Below are positions 28,025-37,703 of a DNA stretch of 64,000 bases, one piece after another (the first letter of the stretch is position 1; every line of letters starts with the position of its first letter). Origin of the DNA: DATFVA01 sp963743325 (GTDB lineage: Bacteria; Bacteroidota; Ignavibacteria; Ignavibacteriales; Ignavibacteriaceae); assembly GCA_963743325.1 (NCBI GenBank), contig CAVUOZ010000010.1, positions 744,001 through 808,000 of the forward strand, given 5' to 3'. The notes beneath the pieces were generated by a model. The model saw nothing but the letters and a program-made list of their open reading frames with translations, did no database searches and was not told where the DNA came from. The position numbers and the translations under genes were made by a program.

Positions 28025-28372
28025 CAGATGGTTTTGGACAGACTAGTATTCAAATTCTCCTGATAATTCGGGTACTTCACCCGGCAATTATGAATTAATT
28101 GCAACAATTAGAACAGTCCATCCTTCTGTCTGTCGTTTCCACATACGCTCCGGATACACTTCACATACCCTTTGAACACTTCCTGTCTCATACCAAAATA
28201 TTTATATCATTCATCTACATATCAATAAATATAAAATCATATGACCCAATTAAAGATTATATCAGATAACAATGTATTCACCCGGATATAGTTGAAGTAA
28301 AGTATGAAGTGAATGGAATAATATTAAATAATTACTATATTTGCATTTGAAGAATAATACCTTCGAGGTAAA
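28025..28372. other. 348-base intergenic region with a perfect -7 element near the right end
   Basis: A small hairpin (CGGGT 28069-28073 with ACCCG 28079-28083) lies just after the small membrane protein gene but has no T run. TATATTTG (28336-28343) is a perfect Bacteroidota -7 element 30 bases before the next ATG; its upstream TTTG element is not clear. Nothing else stands out. Confidence 0.45.
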
Positions 28373-29146
28373 ATGAAATCTTTCATTATCGTAACGCTCT
28401 TAACTATAATTTTTTCGGTTTTAACGTTTTCTCAGGGAACGGCAGGAGAAAACGCAAAATTCGAGTATAGAACCTTAATTGATATGCCGACAGCGGGAAT
28501 ATTAGAAAAAGGCTTCGTTGGGGCAACAACAGATATACTCCCAAATGGAGTTGTGATTGAAAAACTTGAGGTTGGGGCTTTTGACAATATCAGCTTTGGC
28601 ATTTCATACGGAGGGGCAAATATGATCGGTAATGGAGACATTGACTGGTACAACTTTCCCGGTGTCAATATTCGTTTCAGGTTATTTAATGAGGCTGTAA
28701 CTTTTCCTGCAATTTCAATAGGTTTTGATTCCCAGGGAAAGGGTGTTTACCACGATTCATTTGGAAGATATGATATTAAATCGCCGGGCTTCTACGCGGC
28801 AGCCAGCAAAAACTTTGCTTTTCTCGGGTATTTAAGTCTCCATACAACCGCAAGCTATTCACTCGAATCGAAAGACGGAGATAATTTTGTTGATTTATAT
28901 GTTGGTGCTGAAAAAACTATTGGAAGCTCCGTTTCTTTGATACTGGAATATAATTTTGCTTTCAACGATAATGAAACCAAATATTTCGGCAGCGATAATG
29001 GTTACCTTAATATAGGAATCAGATGGTCAGTCGGAGCAGGTTTCACTCTTGAGTTTGATTTGAGAGATCTTTTAAATAATAAAAAGATAAATCCTACCGC
29101 AGCTGACCGGGGATTAAAAATAGAGTACATCAAATCTATATTCTAA
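28373..29146 (+). CDS. Predicted outer-membrane protein, YjbH-like barrel
   Basis: A 257-residue exported protein (signal peptide 1-20, before QGTAGE). The mature protein starts FEYRTLIDMPTAGILEKGFV and continues as amphipathic strands rich in Gly, Phe and Tyr, ending with RGLKIEYIKSIF, a pattern I associate with small YjbH-type or general outer-membrane barrels in Ignavibacteria. ATG at 28373 has GAGG just upstream. The function is unknown. It is followed by an unrelated pair of lipoprotein genes. Confidence 0.68.
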   Translation: MKSFIIVTLLTIIFSVLTFSQGTAGENAKFEYRTLIDMPTAGILEKGFVGATTDILPNGVVIEKLEVGAFDNISFGISYGGANMIGNGDIDWYNFPGVNIRFRLFNEAVTFPAISIGFDSQGKGVYHDSFGRYDIKSPGFYAAASKNFAFLGYLSLHTTASYSLESKDGDNFVDLYVGAEKTIGSSVSLILEYNFAFNDNETKYFGSDNGYLNIGIRWSVGAGFTLEFDLRDLLNNKKINPTAADRGLKIEYIKSIF

Positions 29147-29316
29147 ATCACCTTTGTTTGTAGAATATACTATACAAATAAATCTAATATTCTATACATC
29201 CTCCCCCGAATGAAACTTTCGAACCATTAATTTTGTCTATAATATAGAAATTTAATCCTTTAATTAGGCTTGATATTTGCCGATATTTGGGTAGATATTT
29301 TTTTGGAGGACAGGTA

Positions 29317-30531
29317 ATGAAGAAATTTAGTTACATATTATCACTTTCAGCGATAACAGCACTTTTGTTTACTGGCTGTTATACGCAGGTAGCGACCAAT
29401 GATGGAGGGTACCCGGACGGCAGTAATCAGGATACCTACGGCAGTGACCGGAATTATCAGGATCAGAACCAGAATTACTCTTACGACGATTCCTCGGAAT
29501 ATTACGGGGACTCTTACGACAGCACAGATAACAGCGGGTACAGTAATAACAGTGATTATTATGGAGGTTATAAATCACCTTATTATTATGATGACTTTTA
29601 TTACTCATATCCATATTACAGCAGATATTTCTGGGGCTATTATCCATCATTTTCAATCGGATTTAGCTGGGGCTGGGGCGGCTTTTACTATGATCCTTTC
29701 TACTATGGTTACTGGGGCAGCTGGTACTACCCCTCATACTACTATTCACCGTACAATTACTACTACCCATACTCATATTGTGGTTACGGCTACTACTACG
29801 GATGCGGATACCCGTCTCATTATTACTACACTTATACGGAAAGATCGAGAGATATAACGAGAATCAGGAACTTTGATGGTATGAGAGGAGGCGGAGGCAG
29901 AAGTGTCCTTACCACAACCAGGGAAGGCAGTACAGGCAGAAATCTGACTGAACGTCAGCCGCAGGATACTAGAATATCAACAAGAACAGGAAATACAGTA
30001 CCGGGAGTTACGAACGGAAGAAATCGCGATGTAACCAGTTTGACTAAAGATCTTACGCCTGGTACAAGAACAGGTACAATAAACAAAGAAGGACAGAGAA
30101 TAAAACGACCTAATGAAAGAAAATCCCCATCCGGGTATTTTGATATAAGAAAAGATCGCCAGCGCATTAATAGAAGGAATGAAACCGCTCTGAGAGACAA
30201 CAAAAATTTAAGTCCGAATGAAAGAAGACAAAATTCTCCTTTTCTACGAAATCAAAACAACAGAAAAACAACCAATGGGAGTATAAGACCGCGTACTTAT
30301 AATCCTCCCCGGAGAGAGTACAATTCTTCAGGAAGAAGGTCATTCAATAATTATATTTCTCCAAATAGAGATAATTCTCCAAGAAATTACTCCTCGCCTC
30401 AAAGAAATAGTTCACCGCGGAATTATTCATCTCCGCGTTCCTATTCTCCTCCGCAAAGGAGTTCAACACCTCCCTCATCTGGCGGAGGCGGTCGCTCTGG
30501 CGGAAGTAGTTCAGGAGGAGGGAGAAGATAG
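29317..30531 (+). CDS. Tyrosine-rich, then arginine/serine-rich lipoprotein
   Basis: I use the ATG at 29317 (404 residues), which has GGAGGA (29305-29310) six bases upstream; an ATG at 29287 lacks one. Lipobox FTGC with Cys21. The region to about residue 175 is very rich in Tyr with Gly, Asp, Ser (many YYY and YY runs), and the rest is a basic, low-complexity tail rich in Arg, Asn, Ser and Pro. No known domain is visible. The composition suggests an extracellular or outer-membrane material protein. It shares the N-terminal pattern (signal, TGCYT, then a Tyr-rich stretch) with the next gene. Out-of-frame ORFs here are by-products of low complexity. Confidence 0.78.
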   Translation: MKKFSYILSLSAITALLFTGCYTQVATNDGGYPDGSNQDTYGSDRNYQDQNQNYSYDDSSEYYGDSYDSTDNSGYSNNSDYYGGYKSPYYYDDFYYSYPYYSRYFWGYYPSFSIGFSWGWGGFYYDPFYYGYWGSWYYPSYYYSPYNYYYPYSYCGYGYYYGCGYPSHYYYTYTERSRDITRIRNFDGMRGGGGRSVLTTTREGSTGRNLTERQPQDTRISTRTGNTVPGVTNGRNRDVTSLTKDLTPGTRTGTINKEGQRIKRPNERKSPSGYFDIRKDRQRINRRNETALRDNKNLSPNERRQNSPFLRNQNNRKTTNGSIRPRTYNPPRREYNSSGRRSFNNYISPNRDNSPRNYSSPQRNSSPRNYSSPRSYSPPQRSSTPPSSGGGGRSGGSSSGGGRR

Positions 30532-30542
30532 GAGCTTTTTAA

Positions 30543-31043
30543 ATGAAAAAGTTATTGTTCAAATTAGTACTGATTGTAATAGTCACATTAAGTTTAACTG
30601 GTTGTTATACGATTGTCTGGAGCCCTGGTTCAGAATTTCCTACCGAGGATAATTCCAGTACAACTGTGTACTACGACGATGCTTACTATGGAGATTATTA
30701 TTTCTTCTATGATTCTCCATGGTGGTGGGATATTACCCCGCCTGTTTCCTCTACGTTCCTTTCCGGCCCAAGAGATGAAAACTCAAATATAGAGACTCCA
30801 AGAAATTCAGGCGAGAGAGGAACTCCGGGCCGTGTTCTTGACGTTCAACCGCCGTCACGTAATGCTACTCAATCAGGAACAAATAGTAACGGCACCTCCG
30901 GTAATTCAGGCAATACCTCTTCAGAAACCAGAGTAAATAATACTTCTTCATCCAGTTCCGACAGCGGGAGAGAGAGTTCATCTAATAGTGGAAATACAGT
31001 AAGAAATAACGAAGGCGGAAGAAGTTCGGGCGGGAGGAGATAA
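30543..31043 (+). CDS. Short paralogous tyrosine/tryptophan- and serine-rich lipoprotein
   Basis: A 166-residue lipoprotein with the same start as the preceding gene: signal peptide, TGCYT with Cys21, then a short acidic Tyr-rich segment (YYDDAYYGDYYFFYD) followed by WWWD, and a Ser/Asn/Gly/Arg-rich low-complexity tail ending GGRR, as in the longer one (GGGRR). It starts 11 bases after its neighbour, so the pair are probably a duplicated operon. Function unknown. Confidence 0.75.
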   Translation: MKKLLFKLVLIVIVTLSLTGCYTIVWSPGSEFPTEDNSSTTVYYDDAYYGDYYFFYDSPWWWDITPPVSSTFLSGPRDENSNIETPRNSGERGTPGRVLDVQPPSRNATQSGTNSNGTSGNSGNTSSETRVNNTSSSSSDSGRESSSNSGNTVRNNEGGRSSGGRR

Positions 31044-31045
31044 CA

Positions 31046-32482
31046 ATGATAAGCTTGACCTCTAAATTTTCAAAGCTTGCTTTATTTCTTGTTTTTATTA
31101 GTACTTCAGTCGTTTATTCACAGAATATAAATGATGCATTAAGACTGGGACTGCCTGGTTTAGGGGCTAATGCGCGGGCACTCGGAATGGGAAACAGTTA
31201 TATCGGATTAAGTGATGATGCATCAGCAGCGTACTATAATCCCGCAGGGCTGGGTTTGTTAAAAAGGCTGGAATTTTCAGGCGGGCTTGAATATGTTGAC
31301 TTTGGTAATAAAACGACATTTATGAACGAGCAGACCGATTATTCCACAAGTTCAACAGATATGGACAGGTTAAGTTTTGCTTTCCCTATTCCGACTTTAC
31401 GCGGAAGTCTTGTGTTTGGTATATCATTTCATACGACAAAGGATCTTACAGGTGCAGTAAGTTTTGACGGTTTTAATAATTCAAATACATCCATGATCCA
31501 AAACCTGCTGGACACCGATATTCCCTTTGATCTCTATTTAACCGATGATAACAATAATACAATAATAAATGGCAGACTGAATCAAAGCGGAACAATAATA
31601 AATTCAGGAGCTGTTAGAAACTGGGCATTTTCCGGAGCAGTCGAAGTATCAAAAAATGTATTCGTCGGCGCGACTTTTAATCTTATTGCAGGCAGTTTTC
31701 AATCGAATAATGATTATTATGAGGACGACACACATAGTCTTTATCAGGACACAACAGCACCGGGTTATCCGGAAACCTATGATTTCAGAAGTTTTTACCT
31801 GAACAGAATATTACACTGGGATTTAGCAGGCTGGGATGTAAAAGCAGGATTCCTTTACCAGATAAATGACATTGCCAGGATCGGGGCAACTGTACAATTT
31901 CCCAAAGTCTTCTCCGTCCATGAAAATTTTGATGTTGACGGCAGCAGCACATTTGGTACAGGCGCAGCTCATTATCTGGACAAGGCAAAATACAGTGACG
32001 CAGTTCATTACGACATTATAACACCGTTTTCTCTTGGTCTGGGATTTTCAACTAATTACTATGGATTTATATTTAGTGCGCAGGGCGAACTTACCGATTA
32101 TTCACAATTGCAGTTTGATCATCCGGGAGAAGGGTTATCAATTCAATACATTGAAGACCAGAATAAAATTATTAATGACCTGTTAGGTTCGGTGTTCAGT
32201 TATAATGTTGGTGTTGAATATACGATTGCACCCATTGGTCTTCGTCTGCGGGGAGGATACATGGTACAGCCATCACCTTATAAAGATGATCCCCCGGAAT
32301 TCAATCATAAATATGTAACCGGCGGTATTGGATTTCTTGCCAATGAAACTATTGGTCTGGATCTGGCTATTGCACACGGCTGGTGGCAGGATATTGGTGA
32401 TAATTACGGAACAAATGTTTCAAGGACATATCAGGATATCAGCGTGAACAATCTTATTCTGACAGCTATTTACAGGTTCTGA
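31046..32482 (+). CDS. OmpP1/FadL- or PorV-like outer-membrane protein
   Basis: A 478-residue barrel protein with signal peptide (cleavage before QNIND, about residue 26). The N-terminal GANARALGMGNSYIGLSDDASAAYYNPAGLG segment (positions about 36-66) is the typical start of FadL-like and PorV/PorQ proteins, which insert into the channel region. It may move hydrophobic compounds or, as PorV-like, shuttle type IX cargo to PorU. I cannot choose from the sequence. It starts 2 bases after the lipoprotein stop and ends at a strong terminator (32514-32549). Confidence 0.8.
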   Translation: MISLTSKFSKLALFLVFISTSVVYSQNINDALRLGLPGLGANARALGMGNSYIGLSDDASAAYYNPAGLGLLKRLEFSGGLEYVDFGNKTTFMNEQTDYSTSSTDMDRLSFAFPIPTLRGSLVFGISFHTTKDLTGAVSFDGFNNSNTSMIQNLLDTDIPFDLYLTDDNNNTIINGRLNQSGTIINSGAVRNWAFSGAVEVSKNVFVGATFNLIAGSFQSNNDYYEDDTHSLYQDTTAPGYPETYDFRSFYLNRILHWDLAGWDVKAGFLYQINDIARIGATVQFPKVFSVHENFDVDGSSTFGTGAAHYLDKAKYSDAVHYDIITPFSLGLGFSTNYYGFIFSAQGELTDYSQLQFDHPGEGLSIQYIEDQNKIINDLLGSVFSYNVGVEYTIAPIGLRLRGGYMVQPSPYKDDPPEFNHKYVTGGIGFLANETIGLDLAIAHGWWQDIGDNYGTNVSRTYQDISVNNLILTAIYRF

Positions 32483-32499
32483 TCACCGCTATTCAATAA

Positions 32500-32530
32500 T
32501 TGCTAGAATATTTAAAGCATCTTATCTTTC
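32500..32530 (+). promoter_or_regulatory. Candidate promoter of rsgA, overlapping the preceding terminator
   Basis: TTG (32500-32502), 20 bases, TATCTTTC (32523-32530), one base off TAnnTTTG. It overlaps the terminator hairpin of the upstream gene. Transcription would begin near 32537, about 30 bases before the likely rsgA start. Confidence 0.4.
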
Positions 32531-32549
32531 GGTAAGATGCTTTATTTAT
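32514..32549 (+). terminator. Strong rho-independent terminator after the outer-membrane gene
   Basis: Eleven perfect base pairs: AAAGCATCTTA (32514-32524) with TAAGATGCTTT (32533-32543), an 8-base loop, then ATTTATTTT. It closes the 28373-32482 group of envelope genes. Confidence 0.8.
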
Positions 32550-32566
32550 TTTAAATAGGAGATATT

Positions 32567-33526
32567 ATCAAAGGATTCGTTTTAAGAGCTGAGAGTAAAG
32601 ATTATTATATATACTGCGAAGAAAGAAATGAAGTAATCAGAAGCAGTCTCAGGGGGAAATTCAAAAAAGACTTCAACCTCAAAAAGGATAAATTATATTT
32701 AACCGATATTGTTGTCGTAGGTGATGTTGTAGAATTTAATTTGAACAGGGATGGAACAGGTTTCATTCATAAAATCGATAAAAGAAAAAATTATCTGTCA
32801 AGGAAAGCCCCGCGTATAAAAGGTGCGGGATTCCGGGGTGAGCGGCTTGAACAGGTTACAGCGGCAAATATAGATGAATTGTACATTGTAAGCAGCGTAT
32901 TTGAGCCGGATTTCAATAATAAAGTAGTGGATCGGTTTCTTGTTACAGGAGAAAGTTCGCACATAAGGGTAAACATAATAATAAACAAAACTGATCTTGA
33001 TAAAGAGAATTTTATAGATGAATGGGCGGATTTATATGAATCGATTGGATACAATGTTTTCATGACCAGTGTAAAAAATAAAGAGGGTCTTATCGAACTA
33101 AAGAATAATATGAATGGAAAGATAAGTCTGATGTGGGGACACTCTGGTGTAGGCAAATCCTCACTTCTCAATAGTATTTATCCTTCGTTAAATCTCAGAA
33201 CCGGAATAATCAGTACTTTTACGGATAAGGGTACTCATACGACAGTTACGGCAGAAATGATTAAAGTTGAACCAGGGACCTATATAATAGATACACCCGG
33301 CATTCGTGAAGTCGAACCATATGGAATGAGAAAAGAAGACCTGGGCCATTATTTCCCGGAATTCCTTCCTTATATCAATGAATGCAAATTTAATACGTGT
33401 CTACATAATCATGAACCCGGCTGTGCTGTTATGGAAGCAGTTGAAGAGGAGATAATTTCAGTTTTCCGCTATGAAAGCTACCTCAAAATGCTGGATACTA
33501 TTGAAGATGATATTATCTTTAAGTAA
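32567..33526 (+). CDS. rsgA: Ribosome small-subunit-dependent GTPase A (RsgA), apparent non-ATG start
   Basis: Circularly permuted GTPase that aids late 30S maturation. Numbered from an ATC start at 32567 (319 residues): N-terminal OB fold from about 1 to 70, G4 NKTD at 140-143, G1 GHSGVGKSS at 191-199, G3 DTPG at 242-245, and the C-terminal zinc knuckle C273, C278, H280, C286. The conserved OB-fold start (KGFVLRAES) is in frame with no ATG, GTG or TTG between the upstream stop (32552) and the TTG at 32741, which would remove the whole OB fold. AGGAG (32557-32561) lies 5 bases before ATC 32567 (or 2 before ATT 32564). An ATC/ATT start, or a sequence error, explains this. The gene precedes the menaquinone operon, separated by 79 bases. 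Confidence 0.85.
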   Translation: MKGFVLRAESKDYYIYCEERNEVIRSSLRGKFKKDFNLKKDKLYLTDIVVVGDVVEFNLNRDGTGFIHKIDKRKNYLSRKAPRIKGAGFRGERLEQVTAANIDELYIVSSVFEPDFNNKVVDRFLVTGESSHIRVNIIINKTDLDKENFIDEWADLYESIGYNVFMTSVKNKEGLIELKNNMNGKISLMWGHSGVGKSSLLNSIYPSLNLRTGIISTFTDKGTHTTVTAEMIKVEPGTYIIDTPGIREVEPYGMRKEDLGHYFPEFLPYINECKFNTCLHNHEPGCAVMEAVEEEIISVFRYESYLKMLDTIEDDIIFK

Positions 33527-33605
33527 TCTATAACACAGGTTTTTGTTGAAATTTTAATCTTTTTATCTGAAATTTATTAATATTGTAAAAAGCAAATTTT
33601 ATTTA

Positions 33606-35018
33606 ATGGAAGATCACATTTTTGGTTTGTTAGAAGCCTCTTTTACTGAATTTCTGAAAAAAAATGACAAATCTCTTAAATCATATCAGGGGCAATCATT
33701 AATAAGCTATATATTCCCCGCTGATCGGAGGGAACTATTCGGTAGAATTAATAATCTCCGGAGAAAACAGGAAATATTGTTTTATTCAGAGAAGCCATCA
33801 GAAAATAAATTCTTCCTGGGGATAAATTCTATTTTAACACTCACCGAAAAAGGAGAAAGGCGTTTCTCCTCACTTGAAAAAAGAATTAAAGAAATCGGTG
33901 GAAATTTCATTTCCAACAGAAGAGACTTTGAAAATCTTTCCATTCCATTATTTATGGGGGGAATGAAATTTACAGTAGAACATTCAGATGAAAACTGGAA
34001 AGATTTTGATGATTCGGTCTGGTTTATTCCCGAACTCCTCTATCTTAAAAATAATGACAATTATTATTTCGTTTTTAATTGTTTCACTTCAGCAAAAGTA
34101 AAGACAGAGACTCTCCTATCAAAACTTGAAAATGTACTGAAACTATTTTTTACGGATACTGACCGTGAGGATGGGAAAGAACCAAGAGTTCTTAAAAAAA
34201 CAGGGGTAGAACCCAAGGACAAAAAGAAGTGGAAAAACCAGGTAAACCAGGTACTTGAAAAAATTGATGACGGTGAATTACAGAAGATTGTACTTTCGAG
34301 AAAAATTGAATTGATATTTACTTCTGATATCACAATTGAACCAATTCTTCAAAGCTTAGTAAATAATTATCCTGAATGCTCATTATTTCTCTTCCACATA
34401 GGAAAATCATCCTTTGTTGGTGCTTCACCTGAAACATTAGCACGAACAAACGGCTCGCAGATGATTCTGGAAATTCTTGCGGGTTCGGCAGAGCGGAGTG
34501 AAGATGGTGCCAGAGATGATCAGATTCAAAATGAACTTCTGAAGAGTAATAAGAATCTGAACGAACATGAGATTGTTATTAATTACATTAAAGAATGCCT
34601 GCCAGGGTCTATTGATGAAATAGAAATCAGTGAACCCACAGTTAAAAAATTAAGAAACATCCAGCACTTAAAATCAATTATAAAACTAAATCTGAATGAA
34701 CATAACTCGTTTATAAGTATTATCGGGAAAATTCATCCGACACCCGCTGTATGCGGATCTCCTCCGGATACTGCTTTAAATATCATTAAAAAAACGGAGA
34801 ACCATCAACGGGGATTATATGCAGGTTTAATTGGATGGCTTAATCTCCAGAATGAAGGGGAACTTGTACTTGCGATTCGTTCAGCTCTGGCTGTAGGAAA
34901 TAGATTAATTGTTTATGCAGGCTGCGGAATTGTAAACGGCAGCAATCCTGATGATGAGTACAATGAAACCGAATTAAAACTCAAACCATTTCTGTCTATC
35001 TTCAATAATGAAAATTAA
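33606..35018 (+). CDS. menF: Isochorismate synthase MenF
   Basis: A 470-residue chorismate-utilising enzyme, first step of menaquinone synthesis (chorismate to isochorismate). Visible family segments: FLFHIGKSSFVGASPETLAR, the AGSAERSEDGARDDQI segment with the catalytic/metal region, and HPTPAVCGSP near the C-terminus. The N-terminal half is variable, as in the family. It begins the seven-gene men operon and overlaps menD by 11 bases. Confidence 0.94.
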   Translation: MEDHIFGLLEASFTEFLKKNDKSLKSYQGQSLISYIFPADRRELFGRINNLRRKQEILFYSEKPSENKFFLGINSILTLTEKGERRFSSLEKRIKEIGGNFISNRRDFENLSIPLFMGGMKFTVEHSDENWKDFDDSVWFIPELLYLKNNDNYYFVFNCFTSAKVKTETLLSKLENVLKLFFTDTDREDGKEPRVLKKTGVEPKDKKKWKNQVNQVLEKIDDGELQKIVLSRKIELIFTSDITIEPILQSLVNNYPECSLFLFHIGKSSFVGASPETLARTNGSQMILEILAGSAERSEDGARDDQIQNELLKSNKNLNEHEIVINYIKECLPGSIDEIEISEPTVKKLRNIQHLKSIIKLNLNEHNSFISIIGKIHPTPAVCGSPPDTALNIIKKTENHQRGLYAGLIGWLNLQNEGELVLAIRSALAVGNRLIVYAGCGIVNGSNPDDEYNETELKLKPFLSIFNNEN

Positions 35019-36771
35019 CCGGAATATTTTCTGGACAGAAAACTTCTTTAACAGGTTGTCTGTTCTGGGAGTGAAATATATTTGTATTTCTCCCGGTTCA
35101 AGAAGCACCCCGCTGACTCTTTCAGCCTCAGCAACTAAAAAGTTTAAATGCTTTGTTCACATCGATGAAAGAAGCAGTGCTTTTTTTGCACTGGGACTTG
35201 CTAAAGCATCAGGAAAGCCTGTAGCGATTGTAACGACTTCGGGAACTGCAGCGGCAGAGCTTTATCCGGCTATCATTGAAGCATACCAGCAAAGAGTTCG
35301 CCTGATAATTTGTACAGCTGACCGCCCTCCTGAATTGATTGGACGCGGGGCAAACCAGACAATTAACCAGGATAATATTTATAAGAATCATATACGATTC
35401 TACAAAAACGCAGGACTGCCGTCGGTATCTGTATCCGGCATTAGAAAAATCAGGAAACTCGCTGAAGAGGTTTATCTGAAGAGTGAAGAAGGACCGGTTC
35501 ATATTAATTTTCCTTTCAGAAAACCTTTTGAACCAGATTCTTATACTGATGAAATAAGCGAGCAAGACTTAAAATTATTCAATGCAGTGAAGTCAAAAGA
35601 GACTATCCCGCAAAAAAGGAATGAAAAGTTAAATAAGAATTTATATAAAGAAATTTTGCGTGCCGTAAATGATTCTGAACAGGGTTTGATAGTTGCCGGA
35701 CCAATGAAGTATGACAATGATGAAAAAAAGAAGATCCTGAAATTTGCGGAAATATTGAACTATCCGATTATTGCCGATGCCTGTTCTCAATTAAGATTTG
35801 GAAATGAGTTAACAAACGTAATTACAAATTATGAAGGATTTCTAAAAAATAGCGCCTTTATAAATTCATATAATCCTGATTTAATTATTCAATTTGGAAG
35901 AACACCTTCATCAAAAGCCATTGAGACATATCTCGAAAAGATAAGTACAAAGAGATATATCATAAATGAATCCGGTGATTTATTTGACCCCTGGAATAGT
36001 GCAGCGGGAGTATTCAGATGTTCCCCTTCCCTTTTCTGTGAAATTATATTAAACGATACCAGCGCGAACAATAATTCAGATAAAGCAACCTGGTTAAATA
36101 AATTTAAAGATGCCGATAACCTTTCTCAGAAAAGAAAAAATAGAATTATAGACCATTCAACTTTCCCCAATGAATGCAGAATCATTCCGGAAGTAGTTAA
36201 TTCCCTGCCGGATGATACACATGTTATGATATCGAATAGTATGCCCATTAGGGATTTCGATTATTTCACACCCCGTACTGACAGAAAAATAATCATTCAT
36301 TCAAACCGCGGTGCAAGCGGGATTGACGGCATTTTGTCAACTTCTCTTGGAATACAAAAAGCAATCAATAAACCTACTCTACTGATAACAGGTGATATGG
36401 CTTTTTATTATGATATTAATGCATTATTAACGGCTGAAAAATATAGACTTCCGTTAGTCGTGGTACTTATAAATAATAATGGAGGCGGTATATTCGGGAT
36501 GCTGCCTGTTTCAGAATACGGGAAAAGTTTCAGGGAATATTTTATAAGTCCCCATGATCTCGATTTTGGTTCTATTATAAAAAGCTTTAGAGGGAAACAT
36601 AGATTAATCAGAAGCTGGAAAGATTTAAGAAAATCTATTACTGCGGCTTTGATGGAAAATCGATTTATGGTACTTGAAATAAAGACTGATATAAAAACTT
36701 CTGTCAATCTCAGGAGAAAATATTTTAATGATGTCGGAAAAGTTGTCAGCAGGTACTTAAATGAGAATTAA
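35008..36771 (+). CDS. menD: MenD, 2-succinyl-5-enolpyruvyl-6-hydroxy-3-cyclohexene-1-carboxylate synthase
   Basis: A 587-residue thiamine-diphosphate enzyme joining isochorismate and 2-oxoglutarate. Signatures: SPGSRSTPLTLSA near the N-terminus, IDERSSAFFALGLAKAS, TSGTAAAELYPAIIEA, and the TPP-binding HSNRGASGIDG, GDMAFYYD and NNNGGGIFG segments. Length matches the family. It overlaps menF by 11 bases and menH by 11, consistent with coupled translation. Confidence 0.96.
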   Translation: MKINRNIFWTENFFNRLSVLGVKYICISPGSRSTPLTLSASATKKFKCFVHIDERSSAFFALGLAKASGKPVAIVTTSGTAAAELYPAIIEAYQQRVRLIICTADRPPELIGRGANQTINQDNIYKNHIRFYKNAGLPSVSVSGIRKIRKLAEEVYLKSEEGPVHINFPFRKPFEPDSYTDEISEQDLKLFNAVKSKETIPQKRNEKLNKNLYKEILRAVNDSEQGLIVAGPMKYDNDEKKKILKFAEILNYPIIADACSQLRFGNELTNVITNYEGFLKNSAFINSYNPDLIIQFGRTPSSKAIETYLEKISTKRYIINESGDLFDPWNSAAGVFRCSPSLFCEIILNDTSANNNSDKATWLNKFKDADNLSQKRKNRIIDHSTFPNECRIIPEVVNSLPDDTHVMISNSMPIRDFDYFTPRTDRKIIIHSNRGASGIDGILSTSLGIQKAINKPTLLITGDMAFYYDINALLTAEKYRLPLVVVLINNNGGGIFGMLPVSEYGKSFREYFISPHDLDFGSIIKSFRGKHRLIRSWKDLRKSITAALMENRFMVLEIKTDIKTSVNLRRKYFNDVGKVVSRYLNEN

Positions 36772-37594
36772 ATATTCAGATATATATCTTAATGCTAACG
36801 AACCACAAAATTTTAATAAATCTTCGTACAGCATATTTTTTCTTCATGGATTTACTGGTTCCTCAGATGACTGGGATCCGGTTCTGCCAAAGATAGACTG
36901 CGGGTTTAATAAATTTACGGTGGATCTTTTGGGACATGGAAAAAGTGATTCCCCGAATGATCCTGCACTTTACTCGTGGGAGCTTCAGGTTGAACAGCTG
37001 GATAAGGTTATAACTCAATTTACAGAGGAGAAAATTATATTGGCCGGATATTCAATGGGTGGAAGACTCGCTCTATGCTACGCCCATACTTACCCCGAGA
37101 GAGTTCTCGGGTTAATTCTTGAAAGTGCCTCGCCCGGTATTAAAGAAAGAATGCAAAGAGAGAAAAGAATAAAAGAGGATGCAGAACTTGCCAAATATAT
37201 TTCAATGCATTCAACAAGGGACTTCATTGAGTTGTGGGTAAACAGGGAAATTTTTACTACCCAGCTCCGCTTCTCTGAAGAAAAACGGGAAGAAATACTA
37301 AAGAGAAAGCTGAGAAATAATCAAATAGGATTAACCAATTCATTACTTGGTTTCAGTACAGGTAAAATGCCGGATCTTTATTCCAGACTCAATGATATTA
37401 GTGCAAAAACACTGCTTCTTACCGGAGAACTCGACACAAAGTTTACCACTTTAAATAAAAATGTAGAAAAATTATTTCCCTCTGCAAAACACAAAATAAT
37501 TAAAAATGCCGGACACACAATCCACCTGGAAGAACCCGAAAAATATTCAGCGGCAATTAACCTGTTTCTGAAAAATTTTATTTCCAATAATTGA
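36761..37594 (+). CDS. menH: MenH, SHCHC synthase (alpha/beta hydrolase)
   Basis: A 277-residue alpha/beta-hydrolase with the nucleophile elbow GYSMGG (S98), LHGFTGSSDDW oxyanion region, a late aspartate in GELDTKF and catalytic His in the GHTIHLEEP segment. MenH removes pyruvate from SEPHCHC. Genomic place between menD and menB supports this over a generic esterase. Followed by a 109-base gap before menB. Confidence 0.92.
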   Translation: MRIKYSDIYLNANEPQNFNKSSYSIFFLHGFTGSSDDWDPVLPKIDCGFNKFTVDLLGHGKSDSPNDPALYSWELQVEQLDKVITQFTEEKIILAGYSMGGRLALCYAHTYPERVLGLILESASPGIKERMQREKRIKEDAELAKYISMHSTRDFIELWVNREIFTTQLRFSEEKREEILKRKLRNNQIGLTNSLLGFSTGKMPDLYSRLNDISAKTLLLTGELDTKFTTLNKNVEKLFPSAKHKIIKNAGHTIHLEEPEKYSAAINLFLKNFISNN

Positions 37595-37703
37595 ATATTT
37601 TACACTTGCCGCTGTATTGGATAATATTTGTTGTTGGTATATTTATTCTAACTTTCACAACTTTTAGATATTTTTATATGATACTTCTAATAATTCGAGG
37701 TAA

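Noticed and set aside
29369..30203. Overlapping reading frames on both strands inside the tyrosine-rich gene
   Set aside because: They come from the biased composition of the Tyr/Ser/Arg-rich gene, whose own frame has a signal peptide, a lipobox and a ribosome binding site.
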